Positions 37,650 to 45,244 of a stretch of 64,000 nucleotides of DNA are shown here, piece by piece. Under the pieces are notes generated by a model that searched no databases, had not been told where the DNA came from, and was given only the letters and a program-made list of their open reading frames with translations. The stretch is from Saprospiraceae bacterium UBA6168 (GTDB lineage: Bacteria; Bacteroidota; Bacteroidia; Chitinophagales; Saprospiraceae): the NCBI GenBank assembly GCA_002435785.1, contig DIUC01000061.1, positions 57,596 through 121,595 of the forward strand, given 5' to 3'. Position 1 is the stretch's first letter, and each line of letters starts with the position of its first letter. Position numbers and translations under genes: made by a program.

Positions 37650-38657
37650 TCACCACTCCACGCCCTTCCGCAGCCACGCCAACGTATCTGCTTCCCGGCT
37701 TCCCGGCTCCGGTTTTTGGTTGTAAAACCACTTCGCCAACGGCGGCATGGACATCAAAATGGACTCCGTGCGGCCATCCGTGTCAAGGCCGAACTTGGTG
37801 CCTTTGTCCCACAGCAGGTTGAACTCCACGTATCGCCCACGGCGCACGGCTTGCCATTCCAACTCTTTTTCGCCGAAGGCTAAGTCCTTGTTTTTCAGGA
37901 CAATATGCGAATAGGTTGGCGCAAATGACTCGCCTATATCTTGCAAAAAGCGGAACAATTGCTCCTTCGTCATGCCCCTTTTCTCGTCTAAATGGTCGAA
38001 GAAAATGCCGCCGATACCCCGTGTTTCTTGTCGGTGCTTGAGGTAGAAATAGTCGTCCGCCCACCGCTTGAACTCCGGGTAGAAATCGGGGTGGTGCGCA
38101 TGGCACACCTGCCGCATTTGTTGGTGAAAAAACTGGGCATCCTCCGGCACCACGTAGATGGGCGTGAGGTCAATGCCGCCGCCGAACCAATGGATTTCGG
38201 ATTTCGGATTTCGGATTTCGGATTGGGCGAACTGCGATGCGCCTGAGTCGTTGTTTGAACCAGTATTTTCATTGATAGCAGATGTTTCCGCAATTCGCAA
38301 TCCGCAATCCGCAATCTCAAAATACCGGACATTCATGTGGATAATCGGCACCATGGGGCTGCGGGGGTGCAGCACGATGCTGACGCCAGTGGCGAAGAAC
38401 GCCGAACCTGCCGGCTGCCCAAGCGCCTGTGCGATTGTTTCGGGAAGGGGGCCGTACACGGCACTGAAGTTCACGCCGCCCTTTTCGATGACCGCTCCCT
38501 CGATGACCCTGCTTCGGCCACCGCCACCAGCCTCCCGCTGCCAAGCGTCTTCTTGGAATTTGCCGCTGCCGTCAAGCGCCTCCAAGTCAGCGCAGATGCG
38601 GTCTTGCAGGCCACGAAACCAATCGGCTATTGTTTCTTTTGTCGGATACTCCATCAT
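37650..38657 (-). CDS. hemF: Oxygen-dependent coproporphyrinogen III oxidase with in-frame repeat insert
   Basis: HemF converts coproporphyrinogen III to protoporphyrinogen IX using O2, in haem synthesis. Start at MMEYPTKETIADWFRGLQ (38657); the extension above is repeat-derived. Conserved parts are seen: WQREAGGGGRSRVIEGAVIEKGGVNFSAVYG (in pieces), PIIHMNVRYFE, HWFGGGIDLTPIYV, KRWADDYFYLKHRQETRGIGGIFFDHLD and EFNLLWDKGTKFGL. Between NVRYFE and HWFGGG, which are nearly adjacent in other HemF proteins, about 41 residues (115-155) are inserted, from IADCGLRIAETSAINENTG to AQSEIRNPKSEI. The insert is encoded by a GGATTTCGGATT repeat element and keeps the frame. The gene is probably still active because all flanking motifs are intact. 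Confidence 0.92.
   Translation of the reverse strand: MMEYPTKETIADWFRGLQDRICADLEALDGSGKFQEDAWQREAGGGGRSRVIEGAVIEKGGVNFSAVYGPLPETIAQALGQPAGSAFFATGVSIVLHPRSPMVPIIHMNVRYFEIADCGLRIAETSAINENTGSNNDSGASQFAQSEIRNPKSEIHWFGGGIDLTPIYVVPEDAQFFHQQMRQVCHAHHPDFYPEFKRWADDYFYLKHRQETRGIGGIFFDHLDEKRGMTKEQLFRFLQDIGESFAPTYSHIVLKNKDLAFGEKELEWQAVRRGRYVEFNLLWDKGTKFGLDTDGRTESILMSMPPLAKWFYNQKPEPGSREADTLAWLRKGVEW
38193..38315. repeat. GGATTTCGGATT-type element inserted in hemF
   Basis: About 123 bp. One end is GGATTTCGGATTTCGGATTT on the plus strand; the other, read on the minus strand, is GATTGCGGATTGCGGATT. The ends are thus imperfect inverted repeats around a unique ~60-bp centre. It keeps the hemF frame and adds 41 codons. 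Confidence 0.75.
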
Positions 38658-38665
38658 ATTTTTTT

Positions 38666-38740
38666 GGGTTGAGAAGGGTTGAGGAAGTTGGTAAGGGTTG
38701 ATAATCAACGTACGTCAACTTCATCAACCCCTATCAACTT
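38666..38740. repeat. CAACCCTT-type inverted repeat between hemF and ArsC-like gene
   Basis: GGGTTGAGAAGGGTTGAGG on one side and CATCAACCCCTATCAACTT on the other, around GTTGATAATCAAC. It fills the 66-base gap and covers the last codons (VDRG) and stop of the ArsC/Spx-like gene. Related to 35833-35869. Confidence 0.65.
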
Positions 38741-39092
38741 CAGCAACAAATTTTTCCCGTGCGGATGCCACTGTTTTCGGCGCATTTCCCACCCAAAAAT
38801 CTTCGCCGTCAATGATGACGGGGCGTTTCAGGAATGTATATTCTTCGAGGATGAGGTTGCGGTAATCTTGCTCGGTCAGAGCCTTGTCCTTTAGGCCCAG
38901 CGACTTGTATTTCATGGCCTGTTTGCTAAAAAGAGCCTCGTAAGAGCCGACCTTTTCCTTCAGCCAATCCACTACATCGGCGGGGATATTCTGTTCTTTG
39001 ATGTTTTGGCGCTCAAAGCCGGGCAGTTCGCAAAGCTCGCCCATGATGCGCTGGCAGGTGCCGCAGTTGTTGAGGAGGAAGACTTTTTTCAT
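38724..39092 (-). CDS. ArsC/Spx-family thioredoxin-fold protein
   Basis: 122 residues from MKKVFLLNNCGTCQRIM. The thioredoxin-like fold with the N-terminal CxxC (CGTC, residues 10-13), the KEQNIPADVVDWL helix and the FLKRPVIIDGEDFWVGN segment place it in the ArsC/YffB/Spx family. True arsenate reductases need only the first Cys plus an Arg triad; Spx-type proteins have CxxC and act as redox sensors binding RNA polymerase. Which one applies cannot be told. The frame extends 46 codons further up but that part is repeat DNA. The stop lies in a repeat. hemF follows on the same strand. Confidence 0.8.
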   Translation of the reverse strand: MKKVFLLNNCGTCQRIMGELCELPGFERQNIKEQNIPADVVDWLKEKVGSYEALFSKQAMKYKSLGLKDKALTEQDYRNLILEEYTFLKRPVIIDGEDFWVGNAPKTVASAREKFVAEVDRG

Positions 39093-39200
39093 GGTTCGGT
39101 GTTTGATTATTGATGCGAATAACGGGTTAAAATTAACCCTTGATTTTTGGGGGATTACACGTTTGGTTGCCGCTCGCATGGTGTCGAATGGTGTCCCACC

Positions 39201-39250
39201 GTGCGCCCCGCTATGTGCCGCTTTCGTCATTGCGCAGCAACCTGTCCACG
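39201..39250 (+). repeat. ~50-bp interspersed repeat, distant copy
   Basis: From GTGCGCCCCGC to CCTGTCCACG with GCTTTCGTCATTGC in the centre, matching the copies at 35644-35814. Confidence 0.7.
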
Positions 39251-39398
39251 TCTCGGTTTACGCAATCAACCTCCGAGGTCATTTGAATCCGTTATTCGCA
39301 TTATTGGTGCCCGGATGACCGCAAGATTAGGAAAGATTTGAGACTCAATTTTTTCACTTCTGAAAATCTTGCGCAAAAAAGACAGTTGGCGATTTGCA

Positions 39399-39431
39399 TT
39401 GGGTGACTGGGAACACAAAAAACTATATTTG
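39399..39431 (+). promoter_or_regulatory. Promoter of nucleoside phosphorylase gene
   Basis: TTG at 39399-39401 and TATATTTG at 39424-39431, spacer 22. The box lies inside the longest open frame, so the true start must be the later ATG at 39459. Confidence 0.6.
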
Positions 39432-39458
39432 CCCAAAATCACAAGTCACCATTCACCA

Positions 39459-40325
39459 ATGCTTGCAGCTTCCGAACTCATCCTCAACCCCACCGGCAGT
39501 ATCTACCACTTGAACCTGTTGCCCGACCAGATAGCCGACACCATCTTCTTTGTCGGCGACCCCGACCGGGTGGCCAAGGTTTCCAAGCACTTCGACAAAA
39601 TGGAGCACCAGGTGCAAAAGCGGGAGTTCATCACGCACACGGGCGAACTGGGCGGGCGGCGGCTCACGGTCATCTCCACGGGCATTGGCCCCGACAACAT
39701 TGACATCGTGATGAACGAGCTGGATGCCCTCGTGAACATTGACCTCAAAACCCGCACCGTCAAAGAAAACCTCACTTCGCTCAACATCGTCCGCATTGGA
39801 ACGAGCGGCAGCCTGGCCGCCGACATCCCGGTGGACAGCTTCGTGGTGTCTGCTTTTGGGTTGGGGCTGGACAACCTGCTCCACTATTATGACTACCCAG
39901 CCAGCCCACGTGAGGAAATGCTCCGGCAGGCGTTCACGTCGTTTGCCGCTGGCATTGGCACAAACTTGGACCCCATCGCCGCCGAGGCCGACCACGGGTT
40001 AATCAAGCGTTTCGGAAAGAACATGCGGCGGGGCATCACGCTCACTTGCCCTGGTTTTTACGGGCCGCAAGGCCGCCGATTGCGGTTGGGCAGCACGATT
40101 TCGAGCAGTTTTTTTGAAAAAATAGGCGACTTCAGCTTCGAGGGGCATCGGGTCACGAACTTCGAGATGGAGACCTCTGCCATCCTTGGCCTTGCCCGAA
40201 TGCTTGGCCACCATGCCACCGCCTGTAACGGCATCATCGCCAACCGCATCACTGGGGAGTTTTCAAAGAACCCCAAGCAAACAGAGGAGCGGCTGATAGC
40301 GGAGGTGCTTAGCCTCGTGCTGTGA
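39459..40325 (+). CDS. Nucleoside phosphorylase, uridine phosphorylase-like
   Basis: 288-residue enzyme of the PNP/UDP phosphorylase family, cleaving a nucleoside with phosphate into base and (deoxy)ribose 1-phosphate for salvage. The start MLAASELILNP follows the promoter. Motifs: FFVGDPDRVAKVSKHFD (phosphate loop, GDPxR), ISTGIGPDNIDIVMNELDAL, IRIGTSGSLAADIPVDSFV and the ribose/base-site end NFEMETSAILGLARMLGH, with FEMET as the family signature. Uridine is the likeliest substrate from the GDPDR plus FEMET pattern, but purines cannot be excluded. The aminotransferase gene follows 128 bases downstream with its own promoter box. Confidence 0.88.
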   Translation: MLAASELILNPTGSIYHLNLLPDQIADTIFFVGDPDRVAKVSKHFDKMEHQVQKREFITHTGELGGRRLTVISTGIGPDNIDIVMNELDALVNIDLKTRTVKENLTSLNIVRIGTSGSLAADIPVDSFVVSAFGLGLDNLLHYYDYPASPREEMLRQAFTSFAAGIGTNLDPIAAEADHGLIKRFGKNMRRGITLTCPGFYGPQGRRLRLGSTISSSFFEKIGDFSFEGHRVTNFEMETSAILGLARMLGHHATACNGIIANRITGEFSKNPKQTEERLIAEVLSLVL

Positions 40326-40381
40326 CCATTTCCAAACGTGCAAAAAACATTTAACGCATCACGCATAACCACCGCTTTTTC

Positions 40382-40389
40382 TACCTTTG
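40382..40389 (+). promoter_or_regulatory. TAnnTTTG box before aminotransferase gene
   Basis: TACCTTTG 65 bases before the ATG. No TTG stands at the right distance, so this is a half-site call. Confidence 0.35.
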
Positions 40390-40453
40390 CTGCCCGAAGA
40401 TTCGCCCTGCCGTTTGAGCCATTTTTATTCATCATCACAAAAAAAATATCAGC

Positions 40454-41668
40454 ATGTCAGATGTAGCAGTTCAGCCACTTTCCCAGTTGGTTTTGGATAT
40501 GAACGAGAGCGCCACCATCAAAATGGCGCAAATGGCCCGTGACCTCAAGTCCAAGGGCAACGACGTGATTGACCTTAGCCTCGGCGAGCCGGACTTCGAC
40601 ACCCCCGAACACATCAAGGAAGCGGCCAAGCAGGCGCTCGATGCTGGTTTTACGAAATATACCCCCGTGCCGGGCCTCGTGGAACTGCGCCAGGCCATTG
40701 TCCACAAGTTCAAGCGGGACAACGGGTTGGACTTTGCCATGAACCAAATAGTGGTGTCCAACGGGGCCAAGCAGACCATCGCCAACCTCTGCCTCGCCAT
40801 CCTCGACGAGGGCGACGAGGCCATCCTGTTTGCACCGTATTGGGTGAGCTACGCCGAAATCGTGCGCATGTGCGGCGGGGTACCAGTGGAAGTGGGCGCT
40901 GGCGTGGAGCAAGATTTCAAAGTGACCGCCGACCAAGTCGCCGCTGCCATCACCGACCGCACCAAGGTCGTCCTTTTCAGTTCGCCGTGCAACCCGACGG
41001 GGTCTGTCTATGGCAAGGAGGAGTTGGAGGCCATCGCCGCAGTCATCGCACCGCATGAGCAGATTGTCATCATTTCCGACGAAATCTACGAATACATCAA
41101 CTTTACGGGCAGCCACGCCAGCATCGGGGCTGTGGAAAGTGTGAAGCACCGCACGGTGACGGTCAACGGCTTTGCCAAGGGCTTCGCCATGACGGGCTGG
41201 CGGCTCGGCTATATGGGCGGCCCAGTGTATTTGGCGGCTGCTTGCGCAAAAATTCAGGGACAGTTTACCAGTGGCGCCAATGCTTTCAGCCAGAAGGCCG
41301 CTGCCTACGCATTAGAGGCCGACCTTGCACCGACTTGGAAGATGCGGGACGAGTTCTTGCGCCGCCGCAATATTGTGGTAGAATTAGTGAGCCAAATTCC
41401 TGGCTTTGTGGTGAACAACCCAGCAGGTGCGTTCTATGTCTTCCCCGACATTAGTTACTACTTCGGCAAGACAGACGGCAACGTGACCATCCGCACTGCC
41501 GACGATTTCTGCGAGTTCCTGCTGCTGAACGCCCACGTGGGCACGGTCGGCGGCGATTCGTTCGGCGCGCCGGACTGCTTCCGCATTTCTTATGCGGCCT
41601 CAGAGGAGAACCTGCGGAAGGCGATTGGACGGATTGCGGAGGCGGTCGGAAAATTGAAGACTGCCTAA
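40454..41668 (+). CDS. Aspartate-type aminotransferase, class I/II
   Basis: PLP-dependent aminotransferase, 404 residues, of the bacterial AspC/AatA subgroup I-gamma-like type that interconverts aspartate and oxaloacetate with glutamate. Motifs: LSLGEPDFDTP (43-51), YTPVPGLVELRQAI, SNGAKQTIANL (PLP phosphate), SSPCNPTGSVY (176-186, Asn contacts PLP), ISDEIYEYI (Asp209) and NGFAKGFAMTGWRLGY, with Lys242 as Schiff-base lysine; the usual SK is AK here. The conserved substrate Arg lies in DCFRISYAASEENLRKAI. Single gene with its own promoter box; broad specificity is possible. Confidence 0.9.
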   Translation: MSDVAVQPLSQLVLDMNESATIKMAQMARDLKSKGNDVIDLSLGEPDFDTPEHIKEAAKQALDAGFTKYTPVPGLVELRQAIVHKFKRDNGLDFAMNQIVVSNGAKQTIANLCLAILDEGDEAILFAPYWVSYAEIVRMCGGVPVEVGAGVEQDFKVTADQVAAAITDRTKVVLFSSPCNPTGSVYGKEELEAIAAVIAPHEQIVIISDEIYEYINFTGSHASIGAVESVKHRTVTVNGFAKGFAMTGWRLGYMGGPVYLAAACAKIQGQFTSGANAFSQKAAAYALEADLAPTWKMRDEFLRRRNIVVELVSQIPGFVVNNPAGAFYVFPDISYYFGKTDGNVTIRTADDFCEFLLLNAHVGTVGGDSFGAPDCFRISYAASEENLRKAIGRIAEAVGKLKTA

Positions 41669-41781
41669 TATTCAAGCCTGGGTTTGATTGTAGATGTCCT
41701 TTTCGAGGAAAAACGTTTACGCTCAAACCATTTCCCCAACTAATTCTCCAACAAGCACTCACACTCAAACACTATCAATAA

Positions 41782-42168
41782 ATGAACATCCTGCTCTGTA
41801 CCACTGAAGAAATGATGCTGACCACTTTCGAGTTCCGCTTTCGCAAGAATGGCTGGAAGCTGATGGTGGCGAATAGCGCAAAATCGGCGCTCGAAAAGAC
41901 CCGAACGCTCATGCCCGACCTCGTCGTGGTTGACTTGGAACTGCCCAATTTCGAGGCACTGGACATCGTGCAGTTCATCCGGAACGAACCGAACAACGCC
42001 GACCTGCCCATCCTGACCTATGGGACGGTGGAAAACGAAAAGCTGCTGCTCGAATCGCTGAGGCTGGGCGCCGATGACTTCATCCTCGCACCATTGAAGC
42101 CGGACGAGCTGACCATTCGGATTCGTCGGCAACTGCTCAGGCACAAATTGGCGGGCAGTTTGCAATAG
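41782..42168 (+). CDS. Single-domain response regulator
   Basis: 128 residues making only a receiver domain. Phospho-acceptor Asp51 is in LVVVDLELPNF and Lys106 in ILAPLKPDEL. The acidic pocket near the N-terminus, usually DD, is EE here (CTTEEMM, residues 9-10), and the beta-4 Ser/Thr is in LTYGT. No output domain is present; the last ~15 residues (IRIRRQLLRHKLAGSLQ) form a basic helix. It could work as a CheY-like phospho-relay or binding protein. No sensor kinase is nearby, so its partner is unknown. rfbA follows after 35 bases. Confidence 0.85.
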   Translation: MNILLCTTEEMMLTTFEFRFRKNGWKLMVANSAKSALEKTRTLMPDLVVVDLELPNFEALDIVQFIRNEPNNADLPILTYGTVENEKLLLESLRLGADDFILAPLKPDELTIRIRRQLLRHKLAGSLQ

Positions 42169-42203
42169 GCCAAATGCTTTGAAACGCAATAAACTTAACC
42201 AAC

Positions 42204-43064
42204 ATGAAAGGAATCATACTCGCCGGGGGCCTCGGCACCCGCCTTTATCCACTGACGCTCGTCGTGAGCAAGCAAATGATGCCAGTTTACGACAAGCCGA
42301 TGATTTATTACCCACTCAGCACTCTGATGCAGGCGGGCATAAAGGACATCCTCATCATTTCGACGCCGCAGGACCTGCCCAATTTTGAGAAACTGCTGGG
42401 CGATGGCAGCGAAATCGGCTGCAACTTCCAGTACGTGGCACAATACGAGCCGAACGGTTTGGCGCAGGCTTTCGTCTTGGGCGAAAAATTCATTGACGGC
42501 GAACCGGCGGCGCTGATTTTGGGCGACAATATTTTCTACGGAGCGGGCATGTCAGAACTCATGCAGGCCAGCGCCGACCCCGATGGCGGGGTCATCTTCG
42601 CCTACCAAGTGGCAGACCCAGAGCGCTATGGGGTAGTGGAGTTTGATAAGGACCGAAAGGCCATTTCCATTGAAGAAAAACCATCGAAGCCGAAGTCGAA
42701 TTATGCCGTTCCGGGCTTGTATTTCTATGATAATCAGATAGTTGAAATCTGCAAGAACCTGAAGCCCAGCCCTCGGGGCGAGTACGAAATCACGGACGTG
42801 AACCGCATCTACCTCGAAATGGGCAAGCTGAAGGTCGGCGTGCTGGGAAGGGGCGTAGCTTGGTTGGACACCGGGACTCACGAGTCGCTGCTGCAAGCGG
42901 GGCAGTTCATCCAGGTCATCGAAGAGCGGCAGGGGTTGAAGATTGGCTGCATCGAGGAGGTGGCTTGGGAAATGGACTTCATTGATGATGCACAGCTCGA
43001 AAGACTTGGCCACAAGTTCATCAAGAGCGGCTATGGCGAGTATTTGCTGCGGTTGTTGAAGTAA
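42204..43064 (+). CDS. rfbA: Glucose-1-phosphate thymidylyltransferase
   Basis: RmlA/RfbA joins dTTP and glucose 1-phosphate to dTDP-glucose, the first step to dTDP-L-rhamnose and other deoxysugars for surface polysaccharides. The 286-residue length is typical. [18 protein letters not shown] is the nucleotide-binding signature, followed by [31 protein letters not shown] (Asp with metal), [19 protein letters not shown] and [10 protein letters not shown]. The rest of the rhamnose pathway (rfbB, C, D) is not in this window, so it is a stand-alone copy here. Confidence 0.95.
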   Translation: MKGIILAGGLGTRLYPLTLVVSKQMMPVYDKPMIYYPLSTLMQAGIKDILIISTPQDLPNFEKLLGDGSEIGCNFQYVAQYEPNGLAQAFVLGEKFIDGEPAALILGDNIFYGAGMSELMQASADPDGGVIFAYQVADPERYGVVEFDKDRKAISIEEKPSKPKSNYAVPGLYFYDNQIVEICKNLKPSPRGEYEITDVNRIYLEMGKLKVGVLGRGVAWLDTGTHESLLQAGQFIQVIEERQGLKIGCIEEVAWEMDFIDDAQLERLGHKFIKSGYGEYLLRLLK

Positions 43065-43138
43065 AGAGCGGCTTGATTATTGCAGTTTGGTGGCTTGGCC
43101 TCCCGGCAACTTCAACACTAATCTGAAAACAAAAAACA

Positions 43139-43984
43139 ATGAACTATGACAAACCCCAGCATTGCCGTCCGCTAAAGTTGGCTATCCAATTGATGCTCCT
43201 TGCCCTTTTGTTCACTGCCTGCCAAGGTGACCCCTCGGTGCCCGACGAACGGGCCTTGACCAAAGAAAAATTGGAGAAACTTGGCTCGATGCTCCAGCAA
43301 GCACTGTTAGACAAACAAGAATTGTTGCCCGTGCTGCCACCTTACGATACCTCAGCTTATTGGTACTTGCAGACGCTTTATACACAAGCCACCAGCAACA
43401 TGCACCTCGACAGGCGATCCCCCACTAACAATAAATGGGACCAAGACCGCCAATGGAAGGTTTTTATCCTAAAAAATGAGGAAGAACGCATGGCCTTTAC
43501 CTTGCCGGGCGGCGACTTTTTTATCACCACCGCCATGCTAAAAAGCTTCAAAAAGGATTATGAGCTTTATGCCCTGCTCTCGTTCGAGGCCACGTTGATG
43601 AACGATGGGCATTTGCTGGCGCAATGGACGAAGGAATACAATTCGTTGACAATCAATAATTTAATAGAAGGAAACGAACAGCCAAATCCGCTCACGGCTG
43701 CGGTGCTTGCAAATGGAATGACCAATTTTGTCTTTGATACGGAAGCCATAGAAGCGGTGGACAAAGCGGCCATAGACAACACCTGCTCCACCTCCATCCT
43801 CGACCCTATTGGGCTGTTGCCTTTCCTAGCAAATCCAAGTTACGGCACTGCAAATTGGTACAAAACCCGCCCATCCTACCTTGGCCGAACCGACCGCCTG
43901 CCCGAAATGGCCGATAAGCGATGCAACAACGTCCAGCAAGACAAGGGCAACTACAAACGCTTTGTGCTGAATGTGCTTCCATGA
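43139..43984 (+). CDS. Lipoprotein resembling an inactive M48 peptidase
   Basis: 281 residues. The head ends in a lipobox (LLFTAC, Cys28), so it is probably membrane-anchored. The segment MAFTLPGGDFFITTAMLKSF, then DYELYALLSFEATLMNDGHLL, follows the layout of M48 zinc peptidases, in which a ...NAFALPGG.IFVT.GLL... stretch leads to HExxH. Here HExxH is replaced by FEATL, so both zinc histidines are missing and peptidase activity is not expected. I infer a pseudo-peptidase that might bind rather than cut; this rests on motif layout, not a search. Upstream and downstream genes give no functional hint. Confidence 0.55.
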   Translation: MNYDKPQHCRPLKLAIQLMLLALLFTACQGDPSVPDERALTKEKLEKLGSMLQQALLDKQELLPVLPPYDTSAYWYLQTLYTQATSNMHLDRRSPTNNKWDQDRQWKVFILKNEEERMAFTLPGGDFFITTAMLKSFKKDYELYALLSFEATLMNDGHLLAQWTKEYNSLTINNLIEGNEQPNPLTAAVLANGMTNFVFDTEAIEAVDKAAIDNTCSTSILDPIGLLPFLANPSYGTANWYKTRPSYLGRTDRLPEMADKRCNNVQQDKGNYKRFVLNVLP

Positions 43985-44036
43985 GGAAGCCATAGGGTGG
44001 TAGGCTGGATTGCGTTATCAGGACAAAAATATGCTC

Positions 44037-44861
44037 TCAAGACGCCATCCTCAACCCCTCCCAACGCTGCAAGTACCTTCGCTTGCTCACATCTTTTACC
44101 TCCTCGGCCAGCTCATCATTGAGCTTAGGGAGGAATGCCGGGGCGGCATCCCGGTCGTCGAAAATCTCCACGTTCAGTTCACGGGCGAATGCTTTGGCCA
44201 AGTTGCCGAGGCTCTGCGCATATTGTTCCGGCTTGCCCATGCCCATGAATAGGTCAATGACCGCCGTGCGTACCATTTCGTGCTTGTCCACCTGCATCAG
44301 CATCTGCCGCTGGGATTTACCATCGGCCTTTTTGCCCTGCTGCTGCATGGCTTCCCGCAGCTTTTCGGTCGAGTAGCCGAGCAGATTGGCCCGGAAGTTC
44401 CACCAGTTGGCAGCACTTCCGCCGTTGCGCTCCTCGTAGGTCTTGAGGTGCTCCTGTTCGCAAGCGGTCTGGCAAGAAACGAGGCCCATCACCTTCGACA
44501 GTTCGAGCACCGCCAGCACCTGCTCCACGGAGAGCAGGCTGTCACGGTCGTTAGGGTCTTCGTGGCCGAGCAGCCAGGTAGCGTATTTGAGTTTTACCTT
44601 GCTTTTTGAATTGAGGGTGATGAGCTTCGCAAGCTCAATGGACAGGTAGTAGTCGTCCACCACCACTTCTTTGGATTGCCTGCGGGCGAAGTCCTTGAAA
44701 TGCTCCGGTTTGCGGATGCCATCGTGGAATTGGTAAACATCCTGGAGCCAGTGTCGCACATTGGCGGCGTAGTGCTTGTTCGGTAGGCCAAGCGCCAAGT
44801 GAAGACTGGACGCCAAAACGACCTTTGTACCTTTTTTGCTAACAAGAATCTGTAATTCCAT
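44037..44861 (-). CDS. AntA-like DNA-associated protein
   Basis: 274 residues from MELQILVSKKGTKVVLASSL. The N-terminal ~120 residues, with LHLALGLPNKHYAANVRHWLQDVY and the DYYLSIELAKLITLNSKSKVKLKYATWL block, follow the pattern of the AntA antirepressor N-terminal domain of phages (ADxxLHxxLG...F..WI then DYxLTxDMAKEL.MxxxxKxKxxRxYF). The C-terminal half is helical, with KRRYLQRWEGLRMAS at the end. No other phage gene is near, so it appears to be a domesticated relative. It is divergent from the Crp/Fnr gene, with a 383-base A/T-rich gap holding inverted repeats. The role is unknown; DNA binding is inference. Confidence 0.5.
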   Translation of the reverse strand: MELQILVSKKGTKVVLASSLHLALGLPNKHYAANVRHWLQDVYQFHDGIRKPEHFKDFARRQSKEVVVDDYYLSIELAKLITLNSKSKVKLKYATWLLGHEDPNDRDSLLSVEQVLAVLELSKVMGLVSCQTACEQEHLKTYEERNGGSAANWWNFRANLLGYSTEKLREAMQQQGKKADGKSQRQMLMQVDKHEMVRTAVIDLFMGMGKPEQYAQSLGNLAKAFARELNVEIFDDRDAAPAFLPKLNDELAEEVKDVSKRRYLQRWEGLRMAS

Positions 44862-44985
44862 GGCAACGAGATTTTGAGTTGAAATCAACTTGTCATCAGG
44901 CGGCATCCCGGTTTTGCAGTGAACTGTGCTTGTATTAAAAACAAAAATGCCGTTGAATGTTTCAAGTACAACTAATTTCTGTTGC

Positions 44986-45019
44986 AAAGTTGTTTTATTT
45001 GTTTCAACAAAACAACTTT
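44986..45019. promoter_or_regulatory. Perfect 11-bp inverted repeat, possible operator
   Basis: AAAGTTGTTTT and AAAACAACTTT flank 12 bases. Placed between two divergent possible regulators, it could be a binding site for either. A plain RNA hairpin is the alternative. Confidence 0.4.
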
Positions 45020-45180
45020 TAAAACAATTAATTTTAATCAAAAAGGATATTTTTTTTAAAATTGCCTTGAATTTGACACCTATTAGGTGACAATTGGGTG
45101 ATTGCACCCCAGTTTCACCAACAAGCATGGAGGTTAACCGCAACTTGTTTTTGCTGCTTTTGGTCAAGTTGGTCGAATTT

Positions 45181-45213
45181 TTGGCTTCGAGGAGGGTTCC
45201 GACACTATTTTTG
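45181..45213 (+). promoter_or_regulatory. Promoter of Crp/Fnr gene
   Basis: TTG at 45181-45183, spacer 22, TATTTTTG at 45206-45213. Start of transcription near 45220 fits the ATG at 45245 and excludes earlier ATGs of the same frame. Confidence 0.6.
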
Positions 45214-45244
45214 CCTCTCAAGTCAAACACCAAACTTAACAAAC

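Larger units (their letters stand above)
39093..39458. other. 366-base intergenic region with repeat and promoter
   Basis: Between divergent genes. It holds a small palindrome GGGTTAAAATTAACCC at 39124-39139, one copy of the ~50-bp interspersed repeat at 39201-39250, and the promoter of the phosphorylase gene at 39399-39431. Nothing else recognised. Confidence 0.6.
44862..45244. other. 383-base A/T-rich divergent control region
   Basis: Between the AntA-like gene and the Crp/Fnr gene. AAAGTTGTTTT at 44986-44996 and AAAACAACTTT at 45009-45019 are a perfect 11-bp inverted repeat with a 12-base centre, a possible operator. The Crp/Fnr promoter is at 45181-45213. Long A and T runs follow near 45030-45065. 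Confidence 0.5.

Noticed and set aside
39093..39230. 46-residue extension of the ArsC-like protein
   Set aside because: Encoded by the 50-bp repeat; the thioredoxin fold begins at MKKVFLLNN.
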